NCBI GenBank assembly: GCA_040766745.1
Contig: JAXGPX010000002.1
Location: forward strand, 310,001-374,000
Length of the DNA: 64,000 nt
Origin: JAXGPX01 sp040766745
GTDB taxonomy: Bacteria; Bacillota; Sulfobacillia; Fermentithermobacillales; Fermentithermobacillaceae
Direction of reading: 5' to 3'
Shown here piece after piece: positions 51,930 to 59,457 of this stretch (the stretch's first letter is position 1; each line of letters starts with the position of its first letter). Position numbers and translations under genes: made by a program. Below the pieces are notes generated by a model. The model ran no database searches and was not told the DNA's origin. It was given only the letters and a program-made list of their open reading frames with translations.

Positions 51930-52583
51930 TTACACGGGGTTACGTTTTGTATCCTGGCCGGCACCCTTGCGCGGGGAAACTACTACCCTTCTAAAGGGCT
52001 CATCTCCTTCGCTATGGGTTACAACCCTCCCATTCTTCTGAAGGGTCATATGAACAATCCTGCGGTCCCTTGCATCCATAGGCCGTAAAAACGCACTTCT
52101 TCCTGTCCTCTCTACCCTTCTGGCCATATTTCTGGCCATTTCCTCTAGATCTTTTTCCCTGCGCTTTCTGTACCCGCCTACGTCTACTGTAATTCTTCTT
52201 GCCAACCCGGTCCCTTTTGAAGACACTACATTTGCGAGAAACTCAAGGTGCCTCAAAGTCTCGCCGTGGCGTCCAATAAGAAGGCCAAGGTCGGTCCCGG
52301 TTACGTCTATAGCCCGCATGTCTCCTTGGTTGCGAACTTCGACTTTTCCGGCTATGCCCATAGCGGCAAGCAGTCCCTCAATAAACTCACAAGCTATCTC
52401 TGCCCTTTCTTTCTTTGCAGTCACCCTTACCCTTGCATCCCTACCTCCGAGGATTCCCAAGAAACCTCTGGTAGGCTCTTCAATTACCTCAACAATAACA
52501 TCATCTTCTGAAACCCCAAGATCGCTGAGGGCGCTTTCCACAGCTTCTTCTACAGTACGTCCGGATTTTTCAATACTTCTCAC
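51930..52583 (-). CDS. jag: RNA-binding protein Jag (KhpB/EloR)
   Basis: A 217-residue protein with a Jag-N domain (SIEKSGRTVEEAVESALSDL), a KH domain (GLLIGRHGETLRHLEFLAN) and a C-terminal R3H domain (RIVHMTLQKNGRVVTHSEG). It binds RNA and in related bacteria helps control cell elongation. GTG 52583 overlaps the yidC stop by four bases. Confidence 0.96.
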   Translation of the reverse strand: MRSIEKSGRTVEEAVESALSDLGVSEDDVIVEVIEEPTRGFLGILGGRDARVRVTAKKERAEIACEFIEGLLAAMGIAGKVEVRNQGDMRAIDVTGTDLGLLIGRHGETLRHLEFLANVVSSKGTGLARRITVDVGGYRKRREKDLEEMARNMARRVERTGRSAFLRPMDARDRRIVHMTLQKNGRVVTHSEGDEPFRRVVVSPRKGAGQDTKRNPV

Positions 52584-53242
52584 TTAGACTGAGCTCCCTC
52601 CCCGGTAGTATCGCCTCGTGGTATTGCCAACCGTTCCAGCAAGCCTGCAAAGTTGGCTGTTATTATATATATGGAAACTGCAGTAGCAAATTTCACTGTA
52701 AAATAGCCCATAAAAGCGAGCATTCCAATCATCATGATATTCTGGCTCTGGCCTTGCTGGGTGCCTGCCCCCATTGACGGGGACAACCTCATAGCCAGGT
52801 ACGTTGTACCTATGGTAATGGCGATTACAATTATCCCGTACAGAGTACCTTGTTGCATGGCCGGCTCCCCTAATTTGAGCCCCAGAAACATCCCTTCTTT
52901 CATGGCCGGATGTGCCTCAAGGGCCCTGATCATCGCCCACAAAACAGGAAACTGGATAAAAAGCAACAGGCAGCTCGAAGCGGGATTTACCTTGTTGCGC
53001 CTGTAAATATCCATAATTTCAAGATTCAGCCTTTCCGGATCATCTTTGTATTTCTTCTGTATTTTATCTAGTTCCGGCTGAATCATGGCCATACGCTGCG
53101 TGGACCGTCCCTGCATTATAGTAAAGGGCAAAATTATGAGGCGGACAAGAAGAGTCAGGCCTATAATTGACAGGCCCCAGTTGCCTGTCAGGCCGTGCAA
53201 AACGTCCATAACTTTAAGCATGGTGTCGACTATGTATGACAT
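52580..53242 (-). CDS. yidC: Membrane protein insertase YidC/Oxa1
   Basis: A 220-residue insertase with about five membrane spans and the conserved segments LTLLVRLIILPFTIMQ and PASSCLLLFIQFPVLWAMI. The N-terminus lacks a lipoprotein cysteine signal peptide and is short. ATG 53242 follows GGAGG and overlaps yidD by 13 bases. Confidence 0.96.
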   Translation of the reverse strand: MSYIVDTMLKVMDVLHGLTGNWGLSIIGLTLLVRLIILPFTIMQGRSTQRMAMIQPELDKIQKKYKDDPERLNLEIMDIYRRNKVNPASSCLLLFIQFPVLWAMIRALEAHPAMKEGMFLGLKLGEPAMQQGTLYGIIVIAITIGTTYLAMRLSPSMGAGTQQGQSQNIMMIGMLAFMGYFTVKFATAVSIYIITANFAGLLERLAIPRGDTTGEGAQSK

Positions 53243-53487
53243 CGTTTGAACCTCCTTGGCTCCAACAAGCCATCTTGGGGCACAGGGTCATAACCCCCAC
53301 GAGAAAAAGGGTTGCATCGCAGTAACCGCCATATGGCCAAAATAACCCCTTTTAGGGGTCCGTGGATAATAACAGCTTGCCGGGCATATTCGGAACAAGT
53401 AGGATAATACCTGCATGTAGGTCCTTTAAAAGGGGATATATACTTTTGGTAACACCGTATTAGAAATAATACCAGTCGAGTAAGCAT
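53230..53487 (-). CDS. yidD: Membrane protein insertion factor YidD
   Basis: An 85-residue protein with the signature YQKYISPFKGPTCRYYPTCS and the following conserved RLLRCNPFSRGGYDPVP. It helps YidC-dependent insertion at the inner membrane face. ATG 53487 begins right after the rnpA stop. Confidence 0.97.
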   Translation of the reverse strand: MLTRLVLFLIRCYQKYISPFKGPTCRYYPTCSEYARQAVIIHGPLKGVILAIWRLLRCNPFSRGGYDPVPQDGLLEPRRFKRCHT

Positions 53488-53811
53488 CTAAAGCAAACCC
53501 ATCCTCTTCAGAAGGTCTTTGACCGCGTCTGAAATTTCTCGGTAAGTACACAAGGCCGCCCGTTGCCGCGCAATGAAAACAAATTCGCCCCTTGGCTCAA
53601 TAGAAGGCAAAATGAGCCGGAAACTTTCTTTGATCCGGCGCCTAACCTTGTTACGAACACAAGCTTTCCCAAGCCGCTTGGAAACTACAACCCCCAGCCT
53701 CGCCGGGAACGTATCGTTTCGATAATACAAGACCAAGTACCTATTCGCTATCGAACGGCCTTCCTCATATACTTTACGATAGGATGGCGCAGGTATCCTT
53801 CCTGATACCAC
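53488..53811 (-). CDS. rnpA: Ribonuclease P protein component
   Basis: A 107-residue basic protein that assists the RNase P RNA in 5' tRNA maturation. The RNR signature is seen in KACVRNKVRRRIKESFR. GTG 53811 follows GTGAGG. It lies 61 bases after rpmH in the same operon. Confidence 0.96.
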   Translation of the reverse strand: MVSGRIPAPSYRKVYEEGRSIANRYLVLYYRNDTFPARLGVVVSKRLGKACVRNKVRRRIKESFRLILPSIEPRGEFVFIARQRAALCTYREISDAVKDLLKRMGLL

Positions 53812-53872
53812 ATAAACTGCCTCACTTTTTGCCTTACGTCAAGAAAAGATGCCGAAAGTAAAATGCCCCACG

Positions 53873-54007
53873 CTAAACAGCTAACTCTTTCCTGCCCCTA
53901 GACCGCCTTCTTCTTACTATTCTCCGGCCGCTCTTGCTTCTCATGCGAACCAAAAAACCATGGGTCTTCTGTCTTTTTCTACGCTTTGGTTGATATGTCC
54001 GTTTCAT
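53873..54007 (-). CDS. rpmH: Ribosomal protein bL34
   Basis: A 44-residue, highly basic protein that reads MKRTYQPKRRKRQKTHGFLV and then RMRSKSGRRIVRRRRSRGRK, the invariant L34 sequence. ATG 54007 has an AGGAACGG-type purine stretch upstream. It is the first gene of the operon leaving oriC to the left, and a strong promoter lies 55 bases ahead. Confidence 0.98.
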   Translation of the reverse strand: MKRTYQPKRRKRQKTHGFLVRMRSKSGRRIVRRRRSRGRKELAV

Positions 54008-54062
54008 CTAAACCGTTCCTCCCACAAGTCCTCTTGGAACTAAGCCCCACCGAATCGAACGA

Positions 54063-54092
54063 ATTATATCTTAGCATTGGCAAAAGTGTCAA
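54063..54092 (-). promoter_or_regulatory. Sigma-A promoter of the rpmH operon
   Basis: On the minus strand TTGACA (54092-54087) and TATAAT (54068-54063) are both perfect consensus hexamers with an 18-base spacer. Transcription would start near 54056 and run into rpmH. Confidence 0.88.
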
Positions 54093-54230
54093 TAAACCTT
54101 GTTTTTGCAGGTATTTTAAGCATGGATGCCCCTTAACGTGAGCAATCTTACCTTTCAAACCCAAGCCAGTTTTTCATTGCCACCACAGACATGCCTTGAT
54201 ATAGTCTTAGTGGACCACCTTTGTGGCCTT

Positions 54231-54292
54231 CGCCGGTTTTACCCGGCGCTTTTTCAAGACATATCCACATCTGTGGATAACTATGTGCATAA
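54231..54292. other. oriC, upstream DnaA-box cluster
   Basis: Between rpmH and dnaA lie ATATCCACA (54261-54269, one mismatch), TGTGGATAA (54272-54280, perfect DnaA box in reverse) and TGTGCATAA (54284-54292, box variant TTATGCACA). A GC-rich hairpin CGCCGG/CCGGCG followed by CTTTTTC precedes them (54231-54254) and may insulate the origin from transcription. This corresponds to the incC part of a bipartite origin. The remaining bases 54293-54510 hold the dnaA leader and promoter, with nothing else recognised. Confidence 0.85.
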
Positions 54293-54510
54293 CCTGTGAG
54301 CTTCTTATACGAGTAAGATGAGCATGGGTTTTATCAAGAAACGGATTCTAGGGGAAACACAACCGCCGTCTTGCTAGGGTGAAGCATATTCGCTACTGTA
54401 TACAGCCAGATAGAAGGCGTTTTCTTCTCTTCATCGGGCAAGAGGCCAGTGCATAGAGTAGTCTGATTTGTCTCAAATATTTAACAATTACAGAAATGGT
54501 GGTCTTCATA

Positions 54511-55878
54511 ATGAGCAGAAACCTTGAAGAACTCTGGAATGACACACTTTCTAGGGCTTCCTTGAGGTTCTCCAACCCGGGATTCATACAAAACTGGCTG
54601 AAAGATACCAGGCCAACAGATCTAAAAGGCGATATATTAACCGTAGCGGTGCCCAGCGAGTTCGCCAAGAACTGGATTGAGTCTAGGTATAAGGACGAGC
54701 TTGCCAGGGCTTGGAAAGAAACATACGGTAACCGTTCAGAACTAAGGTTCACTGTCAAGCAACCTGAGAAACTTGTGCCTGAGGCACTGTTTCCCCAAGA
54801 ACAGGCTCCGGTGCAAAAGAGGAAACGCACATCTGATGACCGGCTATCTCAGGTAAAAAGCCTTAATCCCAGGTATGTGTTTGAGAACTTCATTGTCGGG
54901 GCATCTAACAGGTTTGCCCATGCTGCAGCCCTGGCCGTTGCAGAGAGTCCCTCGAAAGCATATAACCCTCTTTTTTTGTATGGCGGAGTTGGCTTAGGGA
55001 AAACACATCTGATGCAAGCCATTGCCCACCATGTGTTTGTCCATCACCAAAACCTTAAGATCTCCTATGTATCGTCGGAAACGTTCACAAACGAACTCAT
55101 TCTTGCGATCCAGGAAGGCAGCACCCAGGAGTTTAGAAACCGTTACCGGAGCGCAGATATTCTCCTAATTGATGACATTCAATTTGTGGCAGGCAAAGAT
55201 GCAACCCAGGAAGAATTCTTCCATACGTTCGATGCCCTGCATCAAGCCTCAAAACAAATAATCATCTCCTCGGACAGGCCCCCAAAGGAAATCTCGACTC
55301 TTGAAGAGCGGCTCAGAACACGATTTGAATGGGGCCTAATATGCGACATTCAACCACCTGACATCGAAACTCGCATAGCGATTTTGCGAAAGAAAGCAGA
55401 ACTGGAAGGAAGGCAAGTACCCCTTGAGGTTTGCCAATATATAGCAGAAAGAATACCGTCAAATATCCGGGAACTGGAAGGTGCCTTAATCAGAGTTCTA
55501 GCATTTACAGCATTGCAAAAGAAAGAAGTCAATTTGCACATAGCCCAAGAAGTGCTAAGAGACTTGCTCCCTGAAAAAAGGGCGGTTCCAATATCTATCG
55601 ATGCAATACAGGAGGTTGTCGCAGGCTACTACAATATTTCCATAAGCGATTTCTCGGCGAAAAGGCGGACACGCAACATTGCTTTTCCCAGGCAAGTGGC
55701 TATGTACCTTTGCCGGACTTTGACAGATTCCTCGTTGCCTCAGATAGGGCATAATTTCGGCGGCCGGGATCATACTACAGTCCTTCATGCCTGTTCAAAG
55801 ATTGAATCCGAGAGGGAAACTAACCCTGACCTTGATCGCAGTCTAGATGAATTGATTAAGCTGATTAGGGAGGGGTAA
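54511..55878 (+). CDS. dnaA: Chromosomal replication initiator protein DnaA
   Basis: A 455-residue AAA+ initiator. Domain I starts SRNLEELWNDTLSRASLRF; domain III has Walker A GGVGLGKTHL and Walker B ILLIDDIQF; domain IV ends with the DnaA-box-binding signature GGRDHTTVLHACSKIE. ATG 54511 is preferred since GGTGG lies eight bases upstream; ATG 54496 would add five residues. It is flanked on both sides by DnaA boxes. Confidence 0.98.
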   Translation: MSRNLEELWNDTLSRASLRFSNPGFIQNWLKDTRPTDLKGDILTVAVPSEFAKNWIESRYKDELARAWKETYGNRSELRFTVKQPEKLVPEALFPQEQAPVQKRKRTSDDRLSQVKSLNPRYVFENFIVGASNRFAHAAALAVAESPSKAYNPLFLYGGVGLGKTHLMQAIAHHVFVHHQNLKISYVSSETFTNELILAIQEGSTQEFRNRYRSADILLIDDIQFVAGKDATQEEFFHTFDALHQASKQIIISSDRPPKEISTLEERLRTRFEWGLICDIQPPDIETRIAILRKKAELEGRQVPLEVCQYIAERIPSNIRELEGALIRVLAFTALQKKEVNLHIAQEVLRDLLPEKRAVPISIDAIQEVVAGYYNISISDFSAKRRTRNIAFPRQVAMYLCRTLTDSSLPQIGHNFGGRDHTTVLHACSKIESERETNPDLDRSLDELIKLIREG

Positions 55879-55884
55879 AATCTT

Positions 55885-56110
55885 CCTGTGCAGAATTCTG
55901 TGGATGAAGTCTGGATTACCTGTTGAGGAGATGTGGATAAAATGGCAATTTGGGAGCGGATCATCACTTATGCACAATCGTCCACATTTCATCCACACCT
56001 GTCTCCACAGGAGAAAAAGGCGTTCTACGTGGGTCAGAAGAGCCTTTTCAACAAACTCACAGCGCCTATTACTACTACTGACTTAAAGATATACACAATC
56101 GATATAGATA
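55885..56110. other. oriC, downstream DnaA boxes and unwinding element
   Basis: Between dnaA and dnaN are TGTGGATGA (55899-55907, one mismatch), TGTGGATAA (55932-55940, perfect), TTATGCACA (55968-55976) and TCATCCACA (55989-55997, one mismatch). Further on, a GC-rich patch CAGCGCC is followed by CTATTACTACTACTGACTTA (56066-56085), whose complement contains TAG-TAG-TAA-TAG, the DnaA-trio pattern that directs strand opening in Bacillus. AT-rich sequence follows. This is the likely site of initial unwinding. Confidence 0.85.
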
Positions 56111-56161
56111 AGGATTGCTTTTTTCAGCAAGAATCTAGATAACAAACAGGGAGGGTTACAT

Positions 56162-57298
56162 ATGCATCTGACAATAACAAGAGAACATCTGGCCTGGTTA
56201 GTGCAAACAGCTTCTCGTCCGATACCTCCCCGAAGCACTCTGCCTTCAATCAAGGGCTGCCTTATTGAAGCTCTTTCTGACAGGGTGGTTTTTTCAGGAA
56301 CTAACCTGGATTGGGGAGTTAGGGTATCTGCACCTGCAAAAGTATCTTCTTCAGGCTCCCTTGTCGTATCGTCAAAGCTGCTTGAAGATATTGTAAGAAC
56401 ACTGTCGCTGCCGGAAGTTACTCTTTCCCTTGATGAATCAGCCTGGGCGTTAGTGGTCAAATCAGGAACGTCGGAAATGGTTCTGAATGCAGTTCCGGCC
56501 GACGATTTTCCTAAATGGCCTGAGCCTTCAGGAGGACAGCAAATTACACTAAAAGACGAAACATTCAGAGATCTTGTGAAAGTAGGAGCCACGTCAGCGG
56601 TAAACAATCCTGCAAGGCCATTGTGGGGTGCTTGCCTGCTTGATCTGTTAGGTGACAGAATCGTTCTTGTAAGTACAGATCAATTTGCCCTTTCCAGGGC
56701 ACAAGCTTCTGCAAGCGTTGGTGAGTCGCGTGCCATTGTGCCTGCCAATGTATTTCAGGAAATGGCACGCCTTAAGGATACAGAAGAAAGTGATGAGATT
56801 ACTCTGGCCCTTTCAGACAGCCACTTGTATTTCTCATCAAAAAACCTATCTTGCTTTACCCGTCTCATTGAAGGGCAATATTATGCTTACCAGCAGGTAA
56901 TCCCTAAGTCATGCTCATCGACTGCTAAGGTGGCCACTGCCGATCTTGCAAGCGCTGCTTCAAGAGCGTCTATAGTGGCAAGTGAAGAAGATAGGGCAAT
57001 GAGGATAATCCTTGACAAGAATGCCGGAACCCTTACTGTTAGGGCCGGTTCACCTGAGAAAGGGAAGATGGAGGAGGTACTGCCGGCTGAGGTCACCGGC
57101 GAGAATATTGAAATATGGGTTCAACACCGGTATGTACTGCAGGCATTAGGAAAGATTAGTGCCGGTGAGACAATGCTGGGAATGACAGGCCAGGTAAGCC
57201 CTATGCTCATTGAACCGGTTCAGGCGCAAGAAACACCAGGTGATTCAGTGATGTCCACCTTTGTAGTAATGCCAATGAGCCCTAAGGGAGCATTCTAG
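56162..57298 (+). CDS. dnaN: DNA polymerase III beta sliding clamp
   Basis: A 378-residue ring-forming clamp with three clamp folds, beginning MHLTITREHLAWLVQTASR and ending with a PMLIEPV-type strand and VVMPM. It tethers polymerase to DNA and recruits repair factors. ATG 56162 follows GGGAGGG. It lies 283 bases after dnaA, with the origin between. Confidence 0.97.
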   Translation: MHLTITREHLAWLVQTASRPIPPRSTLPSIKGCLIEALSDRVVFSGTNLDWGVRVSAPAKVSSSGSLVVSSKLLEDIVRTLSLPEVTLSLDESAWALVVKSGTSEMVLNAVPADDFPKWPEPSGGQQITLKDETFRDLVKVGATSAVNNPARPLWGACLLDLLGDRIVLVSTDQFALSRAQASASVGESRAIVPANVFQEMARLKDTEESDEITLALSDSHLYFSSKNLSCFTRLIEGQYYAYQQVIPKSCSSTAKVATADLASAASRASIVASEEDRAMRIILDKNAGTLTVRAGSPEKGKMEEVLPAEVTGENIEIWVQHRYVLQALGKISAGETMLGMTGQVSPMLIEPVQAQETPGDSVMSTFVVMPMSPKGAF

Positions 57299-57301
57299 CC
57301 G

Positions 57302-58408
57302 TTGCAGTTTTCTTATGTTTACCTAAGACACTTCCGTAACTACCGGTACCTGGAGCTTGAGCTGCCTCAAGGTGCATCTTTATTCATCGGCGATAATGCC
57401 CAGGGGAAAACCAATTTGCTTGAGGCCTGCTATTATGTGTCTTCTCTAAATTCGCCGAGATCCGAAAAAGAATCAGACCTGGCCTATTGGGGGGAGCAGT
57501 CATTTTCACTGGCTGCCCGGCTCGAAGGTGACGAAGAGTCTACTACAGTCAAAATCGAGACTGCTGTAACTCCGTCTGTTCGGCGTAGAATCGAGATTAA
57601 CGACAGATACGCCAGGAGGCAGGACCTTTTGGCGTTGTTTCCTTGCGTCTACTTCTCTCCTGATGATCTATATATGATAAAGGGAAGTTCTGCATTAAGG
57701 CGAAAGTTCATTGATTCAATACTCTCACGCCAGGACCCGGTGTATGCCAAGGAACTGTCTCGATACAACGAAACAGTATCCAGGCGTAATATGGCCTTAA
57801 AGAAGGCCGGAATGGATGCGTCTTGGTTGAAAGCTCTTGAGAGTCTTGATGAGCTCCTGGTGAATTTTGGCTCCAGGGTACTCGAGAAACGGCTTCAACT
57901 CATTGAGAGACTGTCTGCCTTTGTCAAGACTACCTACGATTTCATCTCTACAGGGGATTGCGATGTAACATATGCTTCAACCATTGGAGAAATCGAGCCT
58001 GACTTAGGAGTTATCAAAGCCCAATTTGCAAAGAAACTTGGCGAGATAAAGAGGGATGAGAGACTGCGGGGCATAACCCTTGCCGGCCCTCACAGAGATG
58101 AGATGGTAGTATCTTTTCAGGGAAAGACATTTAGGTACTTTGGGTCCCAGGGCCAGCAGCGTAGCATGGTTTTGGCTTTGAAAATGGCTGAAGCCAGAGC
58201 CCTTGAAGCAACGTTCAATACGAAGCCGGTTCTTCTTTTAGACGACGTTCTGTCAGAACTGGATTCAGAGAAGCGTCTGCAAGTTCTTTCGTTGTGCGAC
58301 TTTGGGTACCAGGTCTTGATGACCTCAACAGAGATGCCTGAAGATACCAGGCCAAGGTTTTCAGTATTTGTGGTAGAGAGAGGCCAAGTACGGCCGGCAA
58401 ATAACTAG
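57302..58408 (+). CDS. recF: DNA replication and repair protein RecF
   Basis: A 368-residue SMC-like ATPase that acts with RecO and RecR at single-strand gaps. Walker A is FIGDNAQGKTNLLEA, the signature motif FGSQGQQRS, and Walker B LLLDDVLSELD. TTG 57302 is three bases after the dnaN stop with GGGAG upstream, so it is translated from the dnaN message. Confidence 0.97.
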   Translation: MQFSYVYLRHFRNYRYLELELPQGASLFIGDNAQGKTNLLEACYYVSSLNSPRSEKESDLAYWGEQSFSLAARLEGDEESTTVKIETAVTPSVRRRIEINDRYARRQDLLALFPCVYFSPDDLYMIKGSSALRRKFIDSILSRQDPVYAKELSRYNETVSRRNMALKKAGMDASWLKALESLDELLVNFGSRVLEKRLQLIERLSAFVKTTYDFISTGDCDVTYASTIGEIEPDLGVIKAQFAKKLGEIKRDERLRGITLAGPHRDEMVVSFQGKTFRYFGSQGQQRSMVLALKMAEARALEATFNTKPVLLLDDVLSELDSEKRLQVLSLCDFGYQVLMTSTEMPEDTRPRFSVFVVERGQVRPANN

Positions 58409-58436
58409 CGGATAAATGGGAGAGTGAGGGCAAACT

Positions 58437-59357
58437 ATGGCACGTCCAGAGATTGTAGGCAATGTCTTGCAGAGATCCTTAGACGGCATGGGCCTTCTCC
58501 CAAAGGCCAGGCGATTCCAGGTTTTTGCCCTGTGGCCGAGAATCGTTGGAGATATTGCTCTAAATGCACGGCCTCGCAGGGTCGATGGCGATGTGTTGTA
58601 TGTTGCCACGTCTTCGTCGATGTGGGCCCAGGAACTGAGCATGATGCGACGTAGGATTATATCCGAGATAAACAGGGCTTTAGGCGGCGATTACTTAAAA
58701 GATATTCGCTTTTCTGAGCACTTGTGGGGTATAACCGGTAATTATTCCGGCAGCGAAACTGATAATTTCCCTGACAAAGAATACAGAGAATTTATCTCTC
58801 AACCTGACTCAATAAGCAGGCCCGATTTGTCGAGAATCAAATTGCTCATTGGAGGCGAACACGATTCCACGCTTTCCTTCACTTTCCAGAAGTTTGCTGT
58901 TACTATGGAAAAGCGGAAAAAATATCTTGTGAGAAAAGGTTATCAGAAGTGCCCTACGTGTGGATATATTTATCAACCGGGACGTAAATGCCCAAGTTGC
59001 AGAGCAAAAGAGGAATTTTACAATCACCGCAAGATAATCTCCATTCTTGAGAAACACCCTGAAACGTCAGACACTACCTTGTCTGTAAGTACAGGCATAA
59101 CTCAGAGACACGTGTTTGAACGGGCAAGGGAAGAGCTGGATTCAAGATGGTACCGCACTGTAATAAGTGGCGTCTTCAAGGCCGGCTCCGGGCAGTTGTC
59201 CGGTAACGAGAAAGCCCAATTACAGGGTTTGATAAAGAAGCTGGCGAGTTTACGCAGCGGGAAACCTGAGCATGAACTAACACAACAGGATCTTAACAAA
59301 GTTCTGGGAAAACGTTTTTCGGGTTTGCTGAAACATCAGCGTTGGAGAAAAAAGTAG
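58437..59357 (+). CDS. DUF721 (DciA-like) protein with a C-terminal zinc ribbon
   Basis: A 306-residue protein. The N-terminal part (about 1-90; FQVFALWPRIVGDIALNARP, then DVLYVATSSSMWAQEL) is the DUF721 fold shared with DciA, the ancestral loader of the replicative helicase. Unlike typical short DUF721 proteins of about 100-170 residues, it continues with a zinc ribbon (C172, C175, C185, C188 in CPTCGYIYQPGRKCPSC) and a basic helical C-terminus. The place between recF and gyrB is usual for DUF721 genes in Bacillota. A role at the fork or in gyrase-linked RNA/DNA binding is inferred only. Confidence 0.85.
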   Translation: MARPEIVGNVLQRSLDGMGLLPKARRFQVFALWPRIVGDIALNARPRRVDGDVLYVATSSSMWAQELSMMRRRIISEINRALGGDYLKDIRFSEHLWGITGNYSGSETDNFPDKEYREFISQPDSISRPDLSRIKLLIGGEHDSTLSFTFQKFAVTMEKRKKYLVRKGYQKCPTCGYIYQPGRKCPSCRAKEEFYNHRKIISILEKHPETSDTTLSVSTGITQRHVFERAREELDSRWYRTVISGVFKAGSGQLSGNEKAQLQGLIKKLASLRSGKPEHELTQQDLNKVLGKRFSGLLKHQRWRKK

Positions 59358-59457
59358 TCTGTTTTCTCTGTGAGGGTGTGTTACTCCAATGGCATCTTCA
59401 TCGAACATAGATTCGCCACACGAACTATGCTAACATCTAGATGTGAGGTGGTTTTAT

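Noticed and set aside
55904..56142. Two 60-69 residue frames between dnaA and dnaN
   Set aside because: They lie in the origin over DnaA boxes and the unwinding element, with no conserved protein features.
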